64,000 nt of DNA, taken from contig NZ_PDIY01000001.1 of the NCBI RefSeq assembly GCF_002563655.1, forward strand, positions 1,834,001 through 1,898,000, in the 5' to 3' direction. The translations under genes and the position numbers were made by a program. Of this stretch, positions 17,117 through 28,337 are shown piece by piece. The notes beneath the pieces are model-generated. The model searched no databases. It was not told the DNA's origin and saw nothing but the letters and a program-made list of their open reading frames with translations. This DNA is from Bacillus sp. es.034 (lineage in GTDB: Bacteria > Bacillota > Bacilli > Bacillales > Bacillaceae_B). Numbering within the stretch: position 1 is the stretch's first letter; every line of letters starts with the position of its first letter.

Positions 17117-20089
17117 TCAGTTCTGCGCTGGTGGTGGATCCGGTTCTGTAGGTGGTTCGGTTCCGCCGCCGTCACTACCGCCATCACCACCGCCGTCTCC
17201 GCCTCCATTGCCGCCGTCATCTGCAGGAGGTGGTGGCTCCGGCTTATCTGGTTTATCGGGTTTTGGTGGTGGATCGGCTGGTTTATCACCAGGTGGCTTC
17301 GGATCTGTACCCGGTTTTTCAGGCTTGGGCTCCGGTTTTGGTGCCGGTTGTCCGATCTGGACCGTGTTGGAACGGGCAGATTCTTTGCCGGCTACGTCGA
17401 CGGCAACCACGTAGAAGTCACCGTTTCCAACGGATACTGCTAAACTTGATCCGGACTTGACGCTTCCGACTTTTCCGCCGGATGTCCGGTAAACTCTATA
17501 TCCGACGACATCGCCGCTTGCGGATGGTGTCCACGTGATTTTGTTCCCGTTTCCGCTCGCATTGACAGTTCCTGGAGCTGCTCCGTCATCGGAAATCTTG
17601 TTCTCCGCGATGAGGACATTTTTAAATCGTTCGTCTCCATCCGGGATCAGTTTGTCCGGATCTCCAGGCACTGCACCGAAGATATTTTTCACAAAGTCAG
17701 GGTTCAGGATGACACCCGGCTGTGAAAATTCCGCCGGTGTATTCGGTAATGCCAGGTATTTCTTTCCGTTCACCATCACGTATCGGCTCATAAGTAAGCT
17801 GTCATCCGTTTTGGTAGGAACGTATTTTGCATTGAATAAATCACTTTTAACGAGTCCCGCCTGGCTGCATGCTTCGGATGGAAGCAGTCCCGAGATGGAA
17901 CAGAAGGATCTTCTGACGACCCCTTCCGGCTGTTGGAATGATGCATCAGGGTCGATCAAATCGGGAGCCAGGTCCCTGACATCATTCAGTAGATAGGACC
18001 ATAAGCGGATGTTACGCAATCCGTAATGTCCATACCGGGCACGGGAACCGGGAGTGTTCAGTGACGAAGGCGTGTCATAACCGAACCAGGTTCCGAAGGT
18101 GATGCTCGGATTCGTTGCCACAAACCAGTGATCTTTGTAATCCTGACTCGTTCCGGATTTTCCGGCCCAGTCTGAATCAAAGTTCAGGAAGGTTTTCGCG
18201 TAGCGCCCGGTACCGAGGTTATGATCCAGGGTATCTCTCATCATATCGATCGTTAAATAAGCCGTTTGCGGACTGAACACATCCACGGGTTCTGACTTAT
18301 GTTCAAAGACAACAGTGCCATCCTTGTCAACGATCTTGTCAATCATGAAGGCATCGATGAATTTTCCTCCATTGGCAAAGGTCGTGTAGGCATTTACATT
18401 CTCTTCGACCGTGACACCCGTCGTCGTCGCTCCCAGAGTAAGGGACAGGTTATTGTCATATCTGCTTGAAAGGGATTCGAAGCCCATTTTCAACAGAAAC
18501 TCTTTAAAAGGATTCCGGTTATAAATATTCGCATACGTTCTGACCGCTGGTAGATTCAATGATTCTGCCAGGGCGAACCTTGCAGGGAAAAGTCCGCGCT
18601 CTCTGAATGAATAGTTTTCCGGTTTCCAGCCATTGATGTTGACGCCCACATCAGGAATCGGTGATCCCGGTGAGATGTACCCGTATTCAAGTGCTGGTCC
18701 GTAGGCGAGCAAAGGCTTCATGGTAGATCCGTTTGATCTGTGTGATTGAGTGGCATGGTTGATTTGTTCCAATTTGAAATCCCGGCCGCCGATGAAGCTG
18801 ATGATGCGGCCCGTTTTGTTCTCGATCATCACGGCACCGACCTGAACCGGTTCTTCGATTTCTACATCTTTCCCTGTGTCAGGGTCTTTTACCGTTCTGG
18901 TTTTGGTCGGACCATACATCTCATACGCATCTTTTGTCTTTTGCATCTGATCATAGATCTTCTTGTTGATGGTCGAATGAATTTCATACCCGCTTTGACG
19001 GACATTGCGGTCTGCAAGCGTCTGGTACTTGTCTTCAAGCTCATCATTATTTTCCAGATCCTGTTCAGAATATCCATCTTTCTTGGCAAGCACGTTTTTC
19101 ATGATTTCCACTGCCCTGCTTTCAAGTTCGGCAGTGAGCCATGGATATTGCTCGCGGGGTGATGGCTTTGGTTTCACGAAATCCTTTGAGATGTCATAGG
19201 CAACGGCATCATCATATTGCTTTTTCGTGATGTATCCTTCACGGTGCATCCGGTACAGTACCGTGTTTTTTCGGCTCATCCCGGCTTCGAGATTCTCTTT
19301 GATTTCCCCATTATTCTTGAATGGCGTGTAAGAGAAGGGAGCCTGTGGAAGTCCTGCGATAAAAGCTGACTGGGGCAGGGACAAATCTTTTGCATCCACC
19401 CCGAAAATCCCTTTGGCAGCCGATTGGACACCCGCGATGTTTTGGCCGGATGAGTTCCGTCCAAGAGTCGCTACATTCAGATAGGCTTCCAGTATTTCAT
19501 CTTTATCAAAAAATCTTTCCAGGCGAAGAGCGAGAAGGATTTCTTTCGCTTTTCTTTCAAATGATACTTCATTCGTGAGGATCTGATTTTTGATCAGCTG
19601 TTGAGTGAGTGTACTTCCGCCCGATTGGGTGGCTGAGTTCGTGAATTCCTGCAGGACGGCGCGCATGATCGCTTTCGGCACGACACCGTTATGTTCGTTG
19701 AAGTACTCATCTTCCGTGGCAATGACGGCATGCTGCAGATCTTTCGAAATATCTTCAAGCTTCACTTCTTCCCGCTCAAGGTCTGTTCGGAGTTTCCCGA
19801 GATAGACATCGTCCGAGAAGTAAAGTCGAGAGGTTTCTTCGTAGTTGTAGATGTCCTTTTTCATTTGGTCATAAGGACGGATTGGTTCTTCCTTGACGAG
19901 TGAGGCGAAATAACCCGCTCCGACTCCTCCTGCAAATGCGAATCCCAATACAAAGATGACGATCAGGATCAAAGACAGGTTCCAGAATACACCGTATGTA
20001 ATTCTTGCTCGTTTTTGTAGTCTAGTATTTGAAAAGAACCTGATTGCAGGGTCTAATTTTTCACGTAATATGTTCCATTTTTCCTTCAT
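17117..20089 (-). CDS. Bifunctional class A penicillin-binding protein (PBP1A family) with fibronectin III domain
   Basis: 990 aa peptidoglycan synthase. A cytoplasmic N-terminus and one membrane anchor (about residues 33-60) precede the glycosyltransferase 51 domain (EDEYFNEHNGV, GGSTLTQQLIKN). The transpeptidase domain has SxxK in GSTMKP, SxN as SLN, and KSGT. After residue about 800 come a fibronectin type III domain (ITWTPSASGDVVGYRVYR) and a Pro/Lys/Gly/Asp-rich tail. It acts outside the membrane on the cell wall. B. subtilis has no such gene between acsA and tyrS. Confidence 0.94.
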   Translation of the reverse strand: MKEKWNILREKLDPAIRFFSNTRLQKRARITYGVFWNLSLILIVIFVLGFAFAGGVGAGYFASLVKEEPIRPYDQMKKDIYNYEETSRLYFSDDVYLGKLRTDLEREEVKLEDISKDLQHAVIATEDEYFNEHNGVVPKAIMRAVLQEFTNSATQSGGSTLTQQLIKNQILTNEVSFERKAKEILLALRLERFFDKDEILEAYLNVATLGRNSSGQNIAGVQSAAKGIFGVDAKDLSLPQSAFIAGLPQAPFSYTPFKNNGEIKENLEAGMSRKNTVLYRMHREGYITKKQYDDAVAYDISKDFVKPKPSPREQYPWLTAELESRAVEIMKNVLAKKDGYSEQDLENNDELEDKYQTLADRNVRQSGYEIHSTINKKIYDQMQKTKDAYEMYGPTKTRTVKDPDTGKDVEIEEPVQVGAVMIENKTGRIISFIGGRDFKLEQINHATQSHRSNGSTMKPLLAYGPALEYGYISPGSPIPDVGVNINGWKPENYSFRERGLFPARFALAESLNLPAVRTYANIYNRNPFKEFLLKMGFESLSSRYDNNLSLTLGATTTGVTVEENVNAYTTFANGGKFIDAFMIDKIVDKDGTVVFEHKSEPVDVFSPQTAYLTIDMMRDTLDHNLGTGRYAKTFLNFDSDWAGKSGTSQDYKDHWFVATNPSITFGTWFGYDTPSSLNTPGSRARYGHYGLRNIRLWSYLLNDVRDLAPDLIDPDASFQQPEGVVRRSFCSISGLLPSEACSQAGLVKSDLFNAKYVPTKTDDSLLMSRYVMVNGKKYLALPNTPAEFSQPGVILNPDFVKNIFGAVPGDPDKLIPDGDERFKNVLIAENKISDDGAAPGTVNASGNGNKITWTPSASGDVVGYRVYRTSGGKVGSVKSGSSLAVSVGNGDFYVVAVDVAGKESARSNTVQIGQPAPKPEPKPEKPGTDPKPPGDKPADPPPKPDKPDKPEPPPPADDGGNGGGDGGGDGGSDGGGTEPPTEPDPPPAQN

Positions 20090-20277
20090 ATATCATTCCC
20101 CCCAGAACATTCCCATTATAGCATAATTACAGGAAGGCTGTCGTAAAAAGTCAAATAAAATGGTCTTTTATCATGCGTTTAGTTGACTATTATTTTGGAA
20201 TATGGTAAAAACCTAATATAGTGATTGTAATGATCATCCGTCATCTATCGGATTTTTGTACAAATAATACATGCAAT

Positions 20278-21794
<1,517 letters not shown>

Positions 21795-21813
21795 TAGAAA
21801 ATACAATCTATCA

Positions 21814-21860
21814 GTGCGGTATCCGTTTCTCTTATTTTGGAGCGGGTGCCGTGCTTTTTT
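21814..21860 (+). terminator. tyrS terminator
   Basis: GTGCGGTATCCG pairs with CGGGTGCCGTGC using several G-T pairs, followed by TTTTTT. Confidence 0.75.
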
Positions 21861-21880
21861 AGTTGAAAATAAATACACAA

Positions 21881-21912
21881 AAAAACACTGCCCACATGGT
21901 GGACAGTGTTTT
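21881..21912 (-). terminator. rpsD terminator
   Basis: On the minus strand AACACTGTCCAC pairs with GTGGGCAGTGTT around CAT, followed by TTTTTG. Confidence 0.85.
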
Positions 21913-21922
21913 CGTACAAAGA

Positions 21923-22525
21923 TTAACGAGAGTAGAACTCAACGATAAGAGCTTCGTTAATTTCAGCTGGTAATTCAGAACGTTCAGGAACGCGTGTGAA
22001 TGTACCTTCTAATTTGTCAGCATCGAAAGTTAGGAATTCAGGAACAAAGCTGTTCACTTCCATCGCTTCTTTGATGATGTCAAGGTTACGTGATTTTTCA
22101 CGAACTGAGATTGTTTGACCAGGAAGTACGCGGAATGAAGGGATGTCTACGCGAGATCCGTTCACTGTAACGTGACCGTGGTTAACAAGTTGACGTGCTT
22201 GACGACGAGTACGAGCAAGACCTAAACGATAAACAACGTTATCCAGGCGGCACTCAAGTAACGCCATGAAGTTTTCACCGTGTTTACCTTGTAATTTGCC
22301 AGCTTGGTCAAATAGGTTACGGAATTGACGCTCAGTTACTCCGTACATGTGACGAAGTTTTTGCTTCTCTTGAAGTTGTAAACCGTATTCAGAGATTTTT
22401 TTACGTTGGTTAGGACCGTGTTGTCCTGGAGCGTAAGGACGCTTTTCTAATTCTTTACCCGTACCGCTTAGAGAGATTCCAAGACGACGAGATAATTTCC
22501 AGCTTGGGCCAGTATATCGAGCCAT
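21923..22525 (-). CDS. rpsD: 30S ribosomal protein S4
   Basis: 200 aa primary 16S rRNA-binding protein of the small subunit. [20 protein letters not shown] is the N-terminus. The S4 RNA-binding domain is in [22 protein letters not shown] 22525 follows AAAGGAGGAG. The upstream extension of the frame to 22597 has no family match. Expressed alone with a long structured leader, consistent with S4 autoregulation known in B. subtilis. Confidence 0.98.
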   Translation of the reverse strand: MARYTGPSWKLSRRLGISLSGTGKELEKRPYAPGQHGPNQRKKISEYGLQLQEKQKLRHMYGVTERQFRNLFDQAGKLQGKHGENFMALLECRLDNVVYRLGLARTRRQARQLVNHGHVTVNGSRVDIPSFRVLPGQTISVREKSRNLDIIKEAMEVNSFVPEFLTFDADKLEGTFTRVPERSELPAEINEALIVEFYSR

Positions 22526-22650
22526 GAGAGACTCCTCCTTTATTGTTTTTATTTTGTTGTAAAATAAAAACACCTGTGAATAAACAATTATGTGCATTTT
22601 GTTTTCATGTACCTTCGCCCTAGCAGCAGAGGGTTACAAGATACACCTCA
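22526..22650 (-). promoter_or_regulatory. rpsD leader with strong hairpins
   Basis: A perfect 12-bp arm hairpin (22544-22555 with 22561-22572, TGTTTTTATTTT type) sits just before the Shine-Dalgarno. A second stem-loop uses CCCT/AGGG and GTA/TAC pairs around 22608-22645. Both may take part in S4-mediated translational autocontrol. This is inference from B. subtilis, not shown here. Confidence 0.5.
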
Positions 22651-22861
22651 ACACAGAGGAACAAAATACGAGCATAAAGGACTTCACTGAAGCTGCATTA
22701 TTTTACACAAAGAATATTATATGATGCGAGAGAATAGAAGTCAAGGAAGTATTTTATAGATTCCTGAAAAGAGCGATCTGAATTGCACAAACAAAATAGT
22801 TCATAAGTCATTTGTTGTGATATAATAAAAGTTGAAAATTATGTTAAATAGGTGAGCAGAT

Positions 22862-23461
22862 TTGCAGGAATCAAAGAGAGAGAAAGTTCTTCGATATCTA
22901 TTGATCGGTATCTGTCTGCTGGTCGTATTGGGAGGTTTCCTTTATTCCTCCTCATCGGATAAAGTCGAGGAGATCGAACCAACCATCCATGCTGAAGTAT
23001 TGTCCAGGGGAGACGGCAGTCGGAACCCGGTCATCGCAGTGGCAAAAGTGGTAGAAGAGCAACCGGTCCTTGTCATATATGAAATTGATCAAAAAAACCA
23101 ATATTACTTTAAGGTATTACATAGTGTGTCGTTACACAATGCAGGGAAAATGCTTCGTACTACAAAGGAACATAATGGAGTCTGGGTCCAAATGGAAGAG
23201 GGGAAATGGGTACTATTTTCCGAATCGTTAGAGGTTTTACAGGAGCGGAAAAGTGATCCGTCTTCCGTCACTTCAACCCGCCAGCCCTTTCATATTCAGG
23301 AAGACACCGGATTGATCAGCATTTCCCGGGAATCTCGTGATGTCAGACTGGATCTTACAGACAAAAACGGGGAACCGAAAGAAATCCATTCCTTATCCGA
23401 AGACGATTCAGTATGGCTGGTTGTCTTTCAAAAGGATATGGTGCTGGCCAGGAGCCGGTGA
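22862..23461 (+). CDS. Membrane-anchored protein of unknown function
   Basis: 199 aa with a short charged N-terminus, one hydrophobic segment (residues about 11-29, LLIGICLLVVLGGFLY) and an extracytoplasmic remainder rich in beta-type sequence. The TTG start follows AGGTGAG. It lies 41 nt upstream of the GGDEF gene on the same strand, so the two may be co-transcribed and it could be a partner of that protein. I do not recognise a family. Confidence 0.75.
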   Translation: MQESKREKVLRYLLIGICLLVVLGGFLYSSSSDKVEEIEPTIHAEVLSRGDGSRNPVIAVAKVVEEQPVLVIYEIDQKNQYYFKVLHSVSLHNAGKMLRTTKEHNGVWVQMEEGKWVLFSESLEVLQERKSDPSSVTSTRQPFHIQEDTGLISISRESRDVRLDLTDKNGEPKEIHSLSEDDSVWLVVFQKDMVLARSR

Positions 23462-23502
23462 TGTAATTCGTTTCACAAACCTTTCAGGTGTGGGTGAGAA
23501 AA

Positions 23503-25317
23503 ATGTACGTTATCCAACATGCTTTGCATGAATACAAGTCAAAGCTATTCGATTTAATCTATGAAGAATTGTCAGCAGATGCAGATCATTCTGTTCAATT
23601 GCAAAAGTGGCTGACGGTTGTAAAGGATTGCCTGGAAATCGATCAGGCATTTTTATATTTTTATACAGGTTCTACCTATTTCCTATATCAACCCCATCAA
23701 AATGGTGGTATTCCCCTCACACTTGCAGAAGCGACTGAGGATTATATCCTGCGTCCTATCTTAATAGAAAAAGAAGACCTTTCATCCATTAAGTTTCATT
23801 TTACGAAGAGTGATGGGAGTCCTTTGGCGATCCTCCAGGTGAAGACGGAGGATTCGAATGGATGGACCGATGAAAGCTGGCTTCATTCCTTTTGGAAGGC
23901 GAGCAATCAGTTTTTACAGCATACAGGCGGCATCCAGACCGTCCTTGAAGACGAGAGAAGATATAGGGAATTATTCAAAGTGACTGAGATCTTCCATTCA
24001 ACGAGGGACGTTCATACGCTCCTTGTGCAGGTCATCGAGACGTTGAAACAGGTATTCCCGATTGATGAGTTCCGTTTGTTATTGTCCAATGACCGGCATG
24101 ACTTCGGAGAACTGCCCATTAAGAGTTTCGATTTTGAGCGTGCCAATGAATCGGCCATGCAGGCATTTGTGAATGGAACCATTGAGTCCGGCGAAGAAGA
24201 TATTCTCTATGCCCCTTTAAAAGGGAAACAGGGGATTTACGGGGTCCTTGAGGTGAAGTCTGTTTCCCGCGATTTTACGGATCAGAAGATCGAATTCATC
24301 CGCCTCTTAGCCTATACAGCGGGGAGTGCCTTGGAGAACGCCAAGCTTTATGAACAGTCGAAGAGGCTCATCACCGATCTTCAGCTCATCAATGAAACGT
24401 CCCATAAATTAAACTTGAATTTACGTTTATCTGAAACGGTCCTATTTTTGAAAAAACAGATCAAGCGGTCTTTCCAGGCATCCGCCATTGGGTTCGTCCT
24501 CCTTCAAAAAGGGGAGTACACCATTCTGGACGAAAGCTCCCCTGTCTTTTCTGAAGAGATCGGCAGGAGTTATATTTCGTATGTTAAGAACCGTATAGAA
24601 GAGGAGAGGGACTCCATCTTTTTAGGGGATGTCAGTGATCGATTTGAAGGAGCGGGAGCATTTCCGTCGATCATGGCTGCCCCCATGGTCCAAAATGAAG
24701 CACTGATCGGATTCTGTGTGGTGCTCCATAAGGAACCGTATATGTTTTCGTTTGATATGTACAAGCTGCTGCAGTCGTTCATCCATCATTCCACACTGGC
24801 CATCACCAATGCCACCCTCCGTGAAAAATTGGAGCATATGGTCATCACCGATCACATGACCAAACTGTTCGCACGGAATTATTTGGATGATGAAATGGAA
24901 TCCTCCATGAATAAGGATGAGCTGGGGACCCTGCTCCTGATCGATATCGACGACTTCAAATCCATCAACGATAACTACGGTCATCAAATCGGCGATGAAG
25001 TCATCATAGAAGTATCCAATCTGATCAAGGGAATCGTCAGCCACCACGGATTTGTCGCAAGGTGGGGAGGGGAAGAACTGGCCGTCTACCTGCCATCCCT
25101 CGGTCGTAAAGAAGGAATGGAAATCGCAGAACGCATCATCAAGGACGTCCCATTGAAAACTGACCCTTCCGTCACACTATCATGCGGACTATCCATTTGG
25201 AGAACACATGACGACCACTGCCCTAAATCCGTCAAAGAACTAGTCAAAAAAGCCGACGAAGCCCTCTACCTGGCCAAAAACAACGGAAAAAACCAGGTCG
25301 TGAAAGATTGTCAGTAA
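23503..25317 (+). CDS. dgcP: GAF-GGDEF diguanylate cyclase, DgcP (YtrP)-like
   Basis: 604 aa. Two GAF-like sensory regions occupy roughly residues 150-430. A GGDEF domain follows with LLIDIDDFKSINDNYGHQIGDE and the active-site signature RWGGEELAVYLP, so it should make c-di-GMP. The position next to rpsD and ytsP matches B. subtilis ytrP/dgcP. ATG 23503 has GGTGAG upstream. GTG 23488 in frame is also possible. No membrane segment is evident. Confidence 0.9.
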   Translation: MYVIQHALHEYKSKLFDLIYEELSADADHSVQLQKWLTVVKDCLEIDQAFLYFYTGSTYFLYQPHQNGGIPLTLAEATEDYILRPILIEKEDLSSIKFHFTKSDGSPLAILQVKTEDSNGWTDESWLHSFWKASNQFLQHTGGIQTVLEDERRYRELFKVTEIFHSTRDVHTLLVQVIETLKQVFPIDEFRLLLSNDRHDFGELPIKSFDFERANESAMQAFVNGTIESGEEDILYAPLKGKQGIYGVLEVKSVSRDFTDQKIEFIRLLAYTAGSALENAKLYEQSKRLITDLQLINETSHKLNLNLRLSETVLFLKKQIKRSFQASAIGFVLLQKGEYTILDESSPVFSEEIGRSYISYVKNRIEEERDSIFLGDVSDRFEGAGAFPSIMAAPMVQNEALIGFCVVLHKEPYMFSFDMYKLLQSFIHHSTLAITNATLREKLEHMVITDHMTKLFARNYLDDEMESSMNKDELGTLLLIDIDDFKSINDNYGHQIGDEVIIEVSNLIKGIVSHHGFVARWGGEELAVYLPSLGRKEGMEIAERIIKDVPLKTDPSVTLSCGLSIWRTHDDHCPKSVKELVKKADEALYLAKNNGKNQVVKDCQ

Positions 25318-25330
25318 ACCATACCAAATC

Positions 25331-25366
25331 AACAGGAAGAGCCGACAATGGTTCTTCCTGTTTTTT
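25331..25366 (+). terminator. dgcP terminator
   Basis: AACAGGAAGAGCC pairs with GGTTCTTCCTGTT, followed by TTTTT. Confidence 0.92.
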
Positions 25367-25411
25367 GTTGGAAAACGTCACAAATAGGCACAACTTCCTT
25401 TACCACTTTAA

Positions 25412-25425
25412 TGTAAACGCTTTCT
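25412..25425 (+). promoter_or_regulatory. cre-like box upstream of the gamma-lyase gene
   Basis: TGTAAACGCTTTCT matches the cre consensus except the last base. It lies 73 nt before the start codon, just upstream of a weak -10 (TAGAAT near 25452). CcpA control is plausible. Confidence 0.5.
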
Positions 25426-25497
25426 TTTTCGCCAGGATTATCATATTCTAGAATAGTAGTTACTTAGACTTAAAGGGAATACTGGGAGGAATACTGG

Positions 25498-26679
25498 ATG
25501 AAAGAAGAGAAACGTTTTGAAACAAGAGTGATTCACGAGGGGTATCAATCGTCTCAGCATTTTGATAGTTTAGCGCCCCCCTTATACCAAACTTCTACTT
25601 ATACCTTCGCAAATGCGAAACAAGGTGAAAATCGATTCGCCGGTGAAGAAGAAGGATATATATATTCAAGACTGGGAAATCCGACGGTGGCAATCCTTGA
25701 GGAACGGATGGCATCGTTGGAAGGGGGAGAAGCTGCCCTTGCCTTCGGTTCAGGAATGGCGGCGGTAAGCGCAGTGCTATTTTCCCTGACAAAATCAGGA
25801 GATCATATCCTGTGCTCCCAAGGGGTGTATGGCTGTACGTTCGGTTTACTCGAGCTCCTGCAGGAGAAATTTGCGATCGGACATGATTTTTCTTCCATGG
25901 ATTCTGAAGAGGAGATCAGGGGGAAAATAACGGATAACACCAGCTGTATTTATGTGGAAACCCCGATCAATCCGACCATGCAGCTCATTGATCTTGAACT
26001 GGTTGTGAAGGTTGCGAAGGAAAAGGGAATTCCTGTTGTAGTGGATAATACATTCTGTTCTCCTTACCTTCAACGTCCGCTGGAGCTTGGGTGCGACATT
26101 GTCATCCACAGCGCAACGAAGTATATCGGGGGACACGGGGATGTTGTTGCCGGCCTCGTCGTCGGTACACAGGAGAAAATGGCCGAGATCCGCATGACGA
26201 CCCAAAAGGATATTGGTGGCATCATTTCTCCATTCGATGCGTGGTTATTGCTGAGGGGATTAAAAACCCTGGCTGTTCGAATGGACCGTCACTGTGACAG
26301 TGCTGAAAAGATTGCCGGTTTATTAGCGGGACATCCTTCTGTGGAAACGGTCATCTATCCCGGACATGAAAATCACCCTCAGCACGGGGTCATGAAGAAA
26401 CAAATGAAAAAACCGGGCGGGATGATTTCCTTTACGCTGAAAGGATCCAAGGAAGAAGCGCAGAAGTTCATGGATGATCTCACAATGATCAAGATCGCCG
26501 TCAGCCTTGGAGATGCCGAGACATTGATCCAGCATCCCGCCACCATGACCCATGCCGTGGTGCCGGAAGAGTCAAGAAGGAGCATGGGAATCAATGATTC
26601 ACTTCTCAGACTCTCTGTAGGACTCGAAGCACCGGAGGATATTTGGAATGATTTACTTCAGGCGTTGGATAAAGCATAA
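25498..26679 (+). CDS. megL: Methionine gamma-lyase-type PLP enzyme
   Basis: 393 aa Cys/Met-metabolism PLP enzyme. The PLP-lysine motif is HSATKYIGGHGD, with the SRLGNPT and VVDNTFCSPYLQRP segments. SQGVYGCTF has the cysteine in the position typical of methionine gamma-lyases (which release methanethiol, ammonia and 2-oxobutanoate), unlike most cystathionine lyases/synthases. Strict substrate choice cannot be fixed from sequence. Preceded by GGGAGG. Single gene with its own terminator. Confidence 0.82.
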   Translation: MKEEKRFETRVIHEGYQSSQHFDSLAPPLYQTSTYTFANAKQGENRFAGEEEGYIYSRLGNPTVAILEERMASLEGGEAALAFGSGMAAVSAVLFSLTKSGDHILCSQGVYGCTFGLLELLQEKFAIGHDFSSMDSEEEIRGKITDNTSCIYVETPINPTMQLIDLELVVKVAKEKGIPVVVDNTFCSPYLQRPLELGCDIVIHSATKYIGGHGDVVAGLVVGTQEKMAEIRMTTQKDIGGIISPFDAWLLLRGLKTLAVRMDRHCDSAEKIAGLLAGHPSVETVIYPGHENHPQHGVMKKQMKKPGGMISFTLKGSKEEAQKFMDDLTMIKIAVSLGDAETLIQHPATMTHAVVPEESRRSMGINDSLLRLSVGLEAPEDIWNDLLQALDKA

Positions 26680-26680
26680 G

Positions 26681-26721
26681 AAAAACAGGAAGGAGCCGTC
26701 GACCGGTTCCTTCCTGTTTTT
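26681..26721. terminator. Bidirectional terminator, megL / PAP2 gene
   Basis: AAAAACAGGAAGGAGCC pairs with GGTTCCTTCCTGTTTTT between two convergent genes. Confidence 0.92.
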
Positions 26722-26726
26722 GTCTG

Positions 26727-27368
26727 TTACTTTTCCACATAGGCTTGCTTTGATTTCTTTGTGCTGACTCCATAAAGCTCGAACATGATTCCATAGAGGA
26801 AGACCGATAAAAAGATCGAGCTGGCCATGTCGAGGATGAAATGCTGTTTCACAAAAAGAGTCGAAAGGATGATCAGCGATCCCATTACCGGCACAAAGAC
26901 CGTGTGGAACAAATGTTTATCCTTGATGTTGAAATTGCCGAGAATGATGGCAAAAGTCGTTAAAACATGGATGCTCGGGAAAGCATTATAAGGTTGGTCA
27001 TGATTGTAGATCATCCCGACCAGGTCGATAAACAAGCCATCACCCGCGAGTTCCGGGCGGGGTACGGTCGTTTGAAAATAAAAGTAGATGACAAAACAAA
27101 CCAGTTCACCGATGACAATGATACCGAGGGTTTTCAGGAATGTCTGGACATCTTTATACCAAAAGTAAAAAAGGTATCCTAAAATAAAGGCGTACCACAA
27201 TATATATGGCACAATGAAAGCCGGCACGAATGGGATCCATTCATCGAGTTGTGTAGATAAAATGACTGCTTCACGGGTATCCGTATTTAATAGCGTGTAT
27301 ATAAAACCTAATGCCGGCATCACCAGCAAACATAATAAATAGGGTAAGTCTTTTTTCTTAGCTTTCAT
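26727..27368 (-). CDS. PAP2-superfamily membrane phosphatase
   Basis: 213 aa with about five or six transmembrane segments. The phosphatase signature is split as TTVPRPE, FPSIHVLTTF (catalytic His) and STLFVKQHFILDMASS (second His/Asp). Probably acts on a lipid or isoprenoid phosphate at the membrane, substrate unknown. Single gene convergent with megL. Confidence 0.85.
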   Translation of the reverse strand: MKAKKKDLPYLLCLLVMPALGFIYTLLNTDTREAVILSTQLDEWIPFVPAFIVPYILWYAFILGYLFYFWYKDVQTFLKTLGIIVIGELVCFVIYFYFQTTVPRPELAGDGLFIDLVGMIYNHDQPYNAFPSIHVLTTFAIILGNFNIKDKHLFHTVFVPVMGSLIILSTLFVKQHFILDMASSIFLSVFLYGIMFELYGVSTKKSKQAYVEK

Positions 27369-27510
27369 ATTACACCTCTTTAGCTGTACTCCATTTTGGA
27401 TATTGTATGGGATATCTCAGTGTAAAGTTCTCATGTACGGTACTCTTTTCCCTATAAAAGGAGCGGGGAAACGTGAACTTTTTTACAAGTCACCGAATAT
27501 TTCCCAGCAC

Positions 27511-27550
27511 AAAAAAACACCCTGTCGGAAATGTCGTATTCCCGGCAGGG
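27511..27550 (-). terminator. Terminator of the fRMsr gene
   Basis: On the minus strand CCCTGCCGGGAA pairs with TTCCGACAGGG, followed by TGTTTTTTT. Confidence 0.8.
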
Positions 27551-27571
27551 CTTTATCCCTATTATACAGTA

Positions 27572-28057
27572 TTAAAGATGTCTTAAAAGCTCATCTGTGA
27601 AGATTTCCAAATACTTCTGATCATCTTCGTCAAATCGTGCTTTTTCAGGGCTGTCGATGTCGAGGACCCCGATCAGTTTTCCATCTTTGACGAGAGGGAT
27701 GACGATTTCAGATTGGGAGGCAGCGTCGCATGCGATGTGCCCGGGGAATTGATGGACATCCTCGATCCGCAGCGTCTTCTGTTCACTTGCAGCCGTACCG
27801 CAAACGCCTCTTCCTAAAGGAATCCTTACACATGCAGGCAGTCCCTGGAAGGGTCCGAGTACCAATTGATTGCTTTCTTCTTCCACTAAATAAAAGCCAA
27901 CCCAGTTAATGCGGTCCATGAATTGGTTTAATAAGGCGGAAGCATTGCTTAAATTCGCAATCTGATTCTTTTCACCTTCCAATAAAGCCTTCAATTGTTT
28001 CGTGACAAGACCAAAGCCCTGTTCCTTTGTACCTTGATATTTTTCTACTTGAAACAT
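27572..28057 (-). CDS. msrC: Free methionine-(R)-sulfoxide reductase, GAF-domain (YtsP)
   Basis: 161 aa single GAF domain. The three conserved cysteines are in PACVRIPLGRGVCGTA and HIACDAAS. NWVGFYLVEE and LIGVLDIDSPEKARFDEDD are typical of the family. It reduces free Met-R-sulfoxide with thioredoxin. GGGGGAG lies 6 nt before ATG 28057. An adjacent ATG at 28060 and TTG at 28072 are in frame. Position next to refZ as in B. subtilis. Confidence 0.92.
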   Translation of the reverse strand: MFQVEKYQGTKEQGFGLVTKQLKALLEGEKNQIANLSNASALLNQFMDRINWVGFYLVEEESNQLVLGPFQGLPACVRIPLGRGVCGTAASEQKTLRIEDVHQFPGHIACDAASQSEIVIPLVKDGKLIGVLDIDSPEKARFDEDDQKYLEIFTDELLRHL

Positions 28058-28337
28058 CATAAACTCCCCCAATTCTACATATTCTGCGTTATTTCATGTC
28101 TAAGTGTTATCGCATGAACTCCAAGCGACATATCCTGTCGAGAAATACTTAAAGGAAATGCATACGAAAACACGAATTCTTAGTGTGAACAACTTATAAT
28201 AGAAACATCTATTGAACCATTTTTAGCATATTTCTTCATCGTCTTCAATGATTTAGTTTATTTCTGAAACGTTTTTATACATTGATCCTCGCCACTGTTT
28301 TTTTCATTCGCCTAATATATATGAAAGAAGGGGAAAT

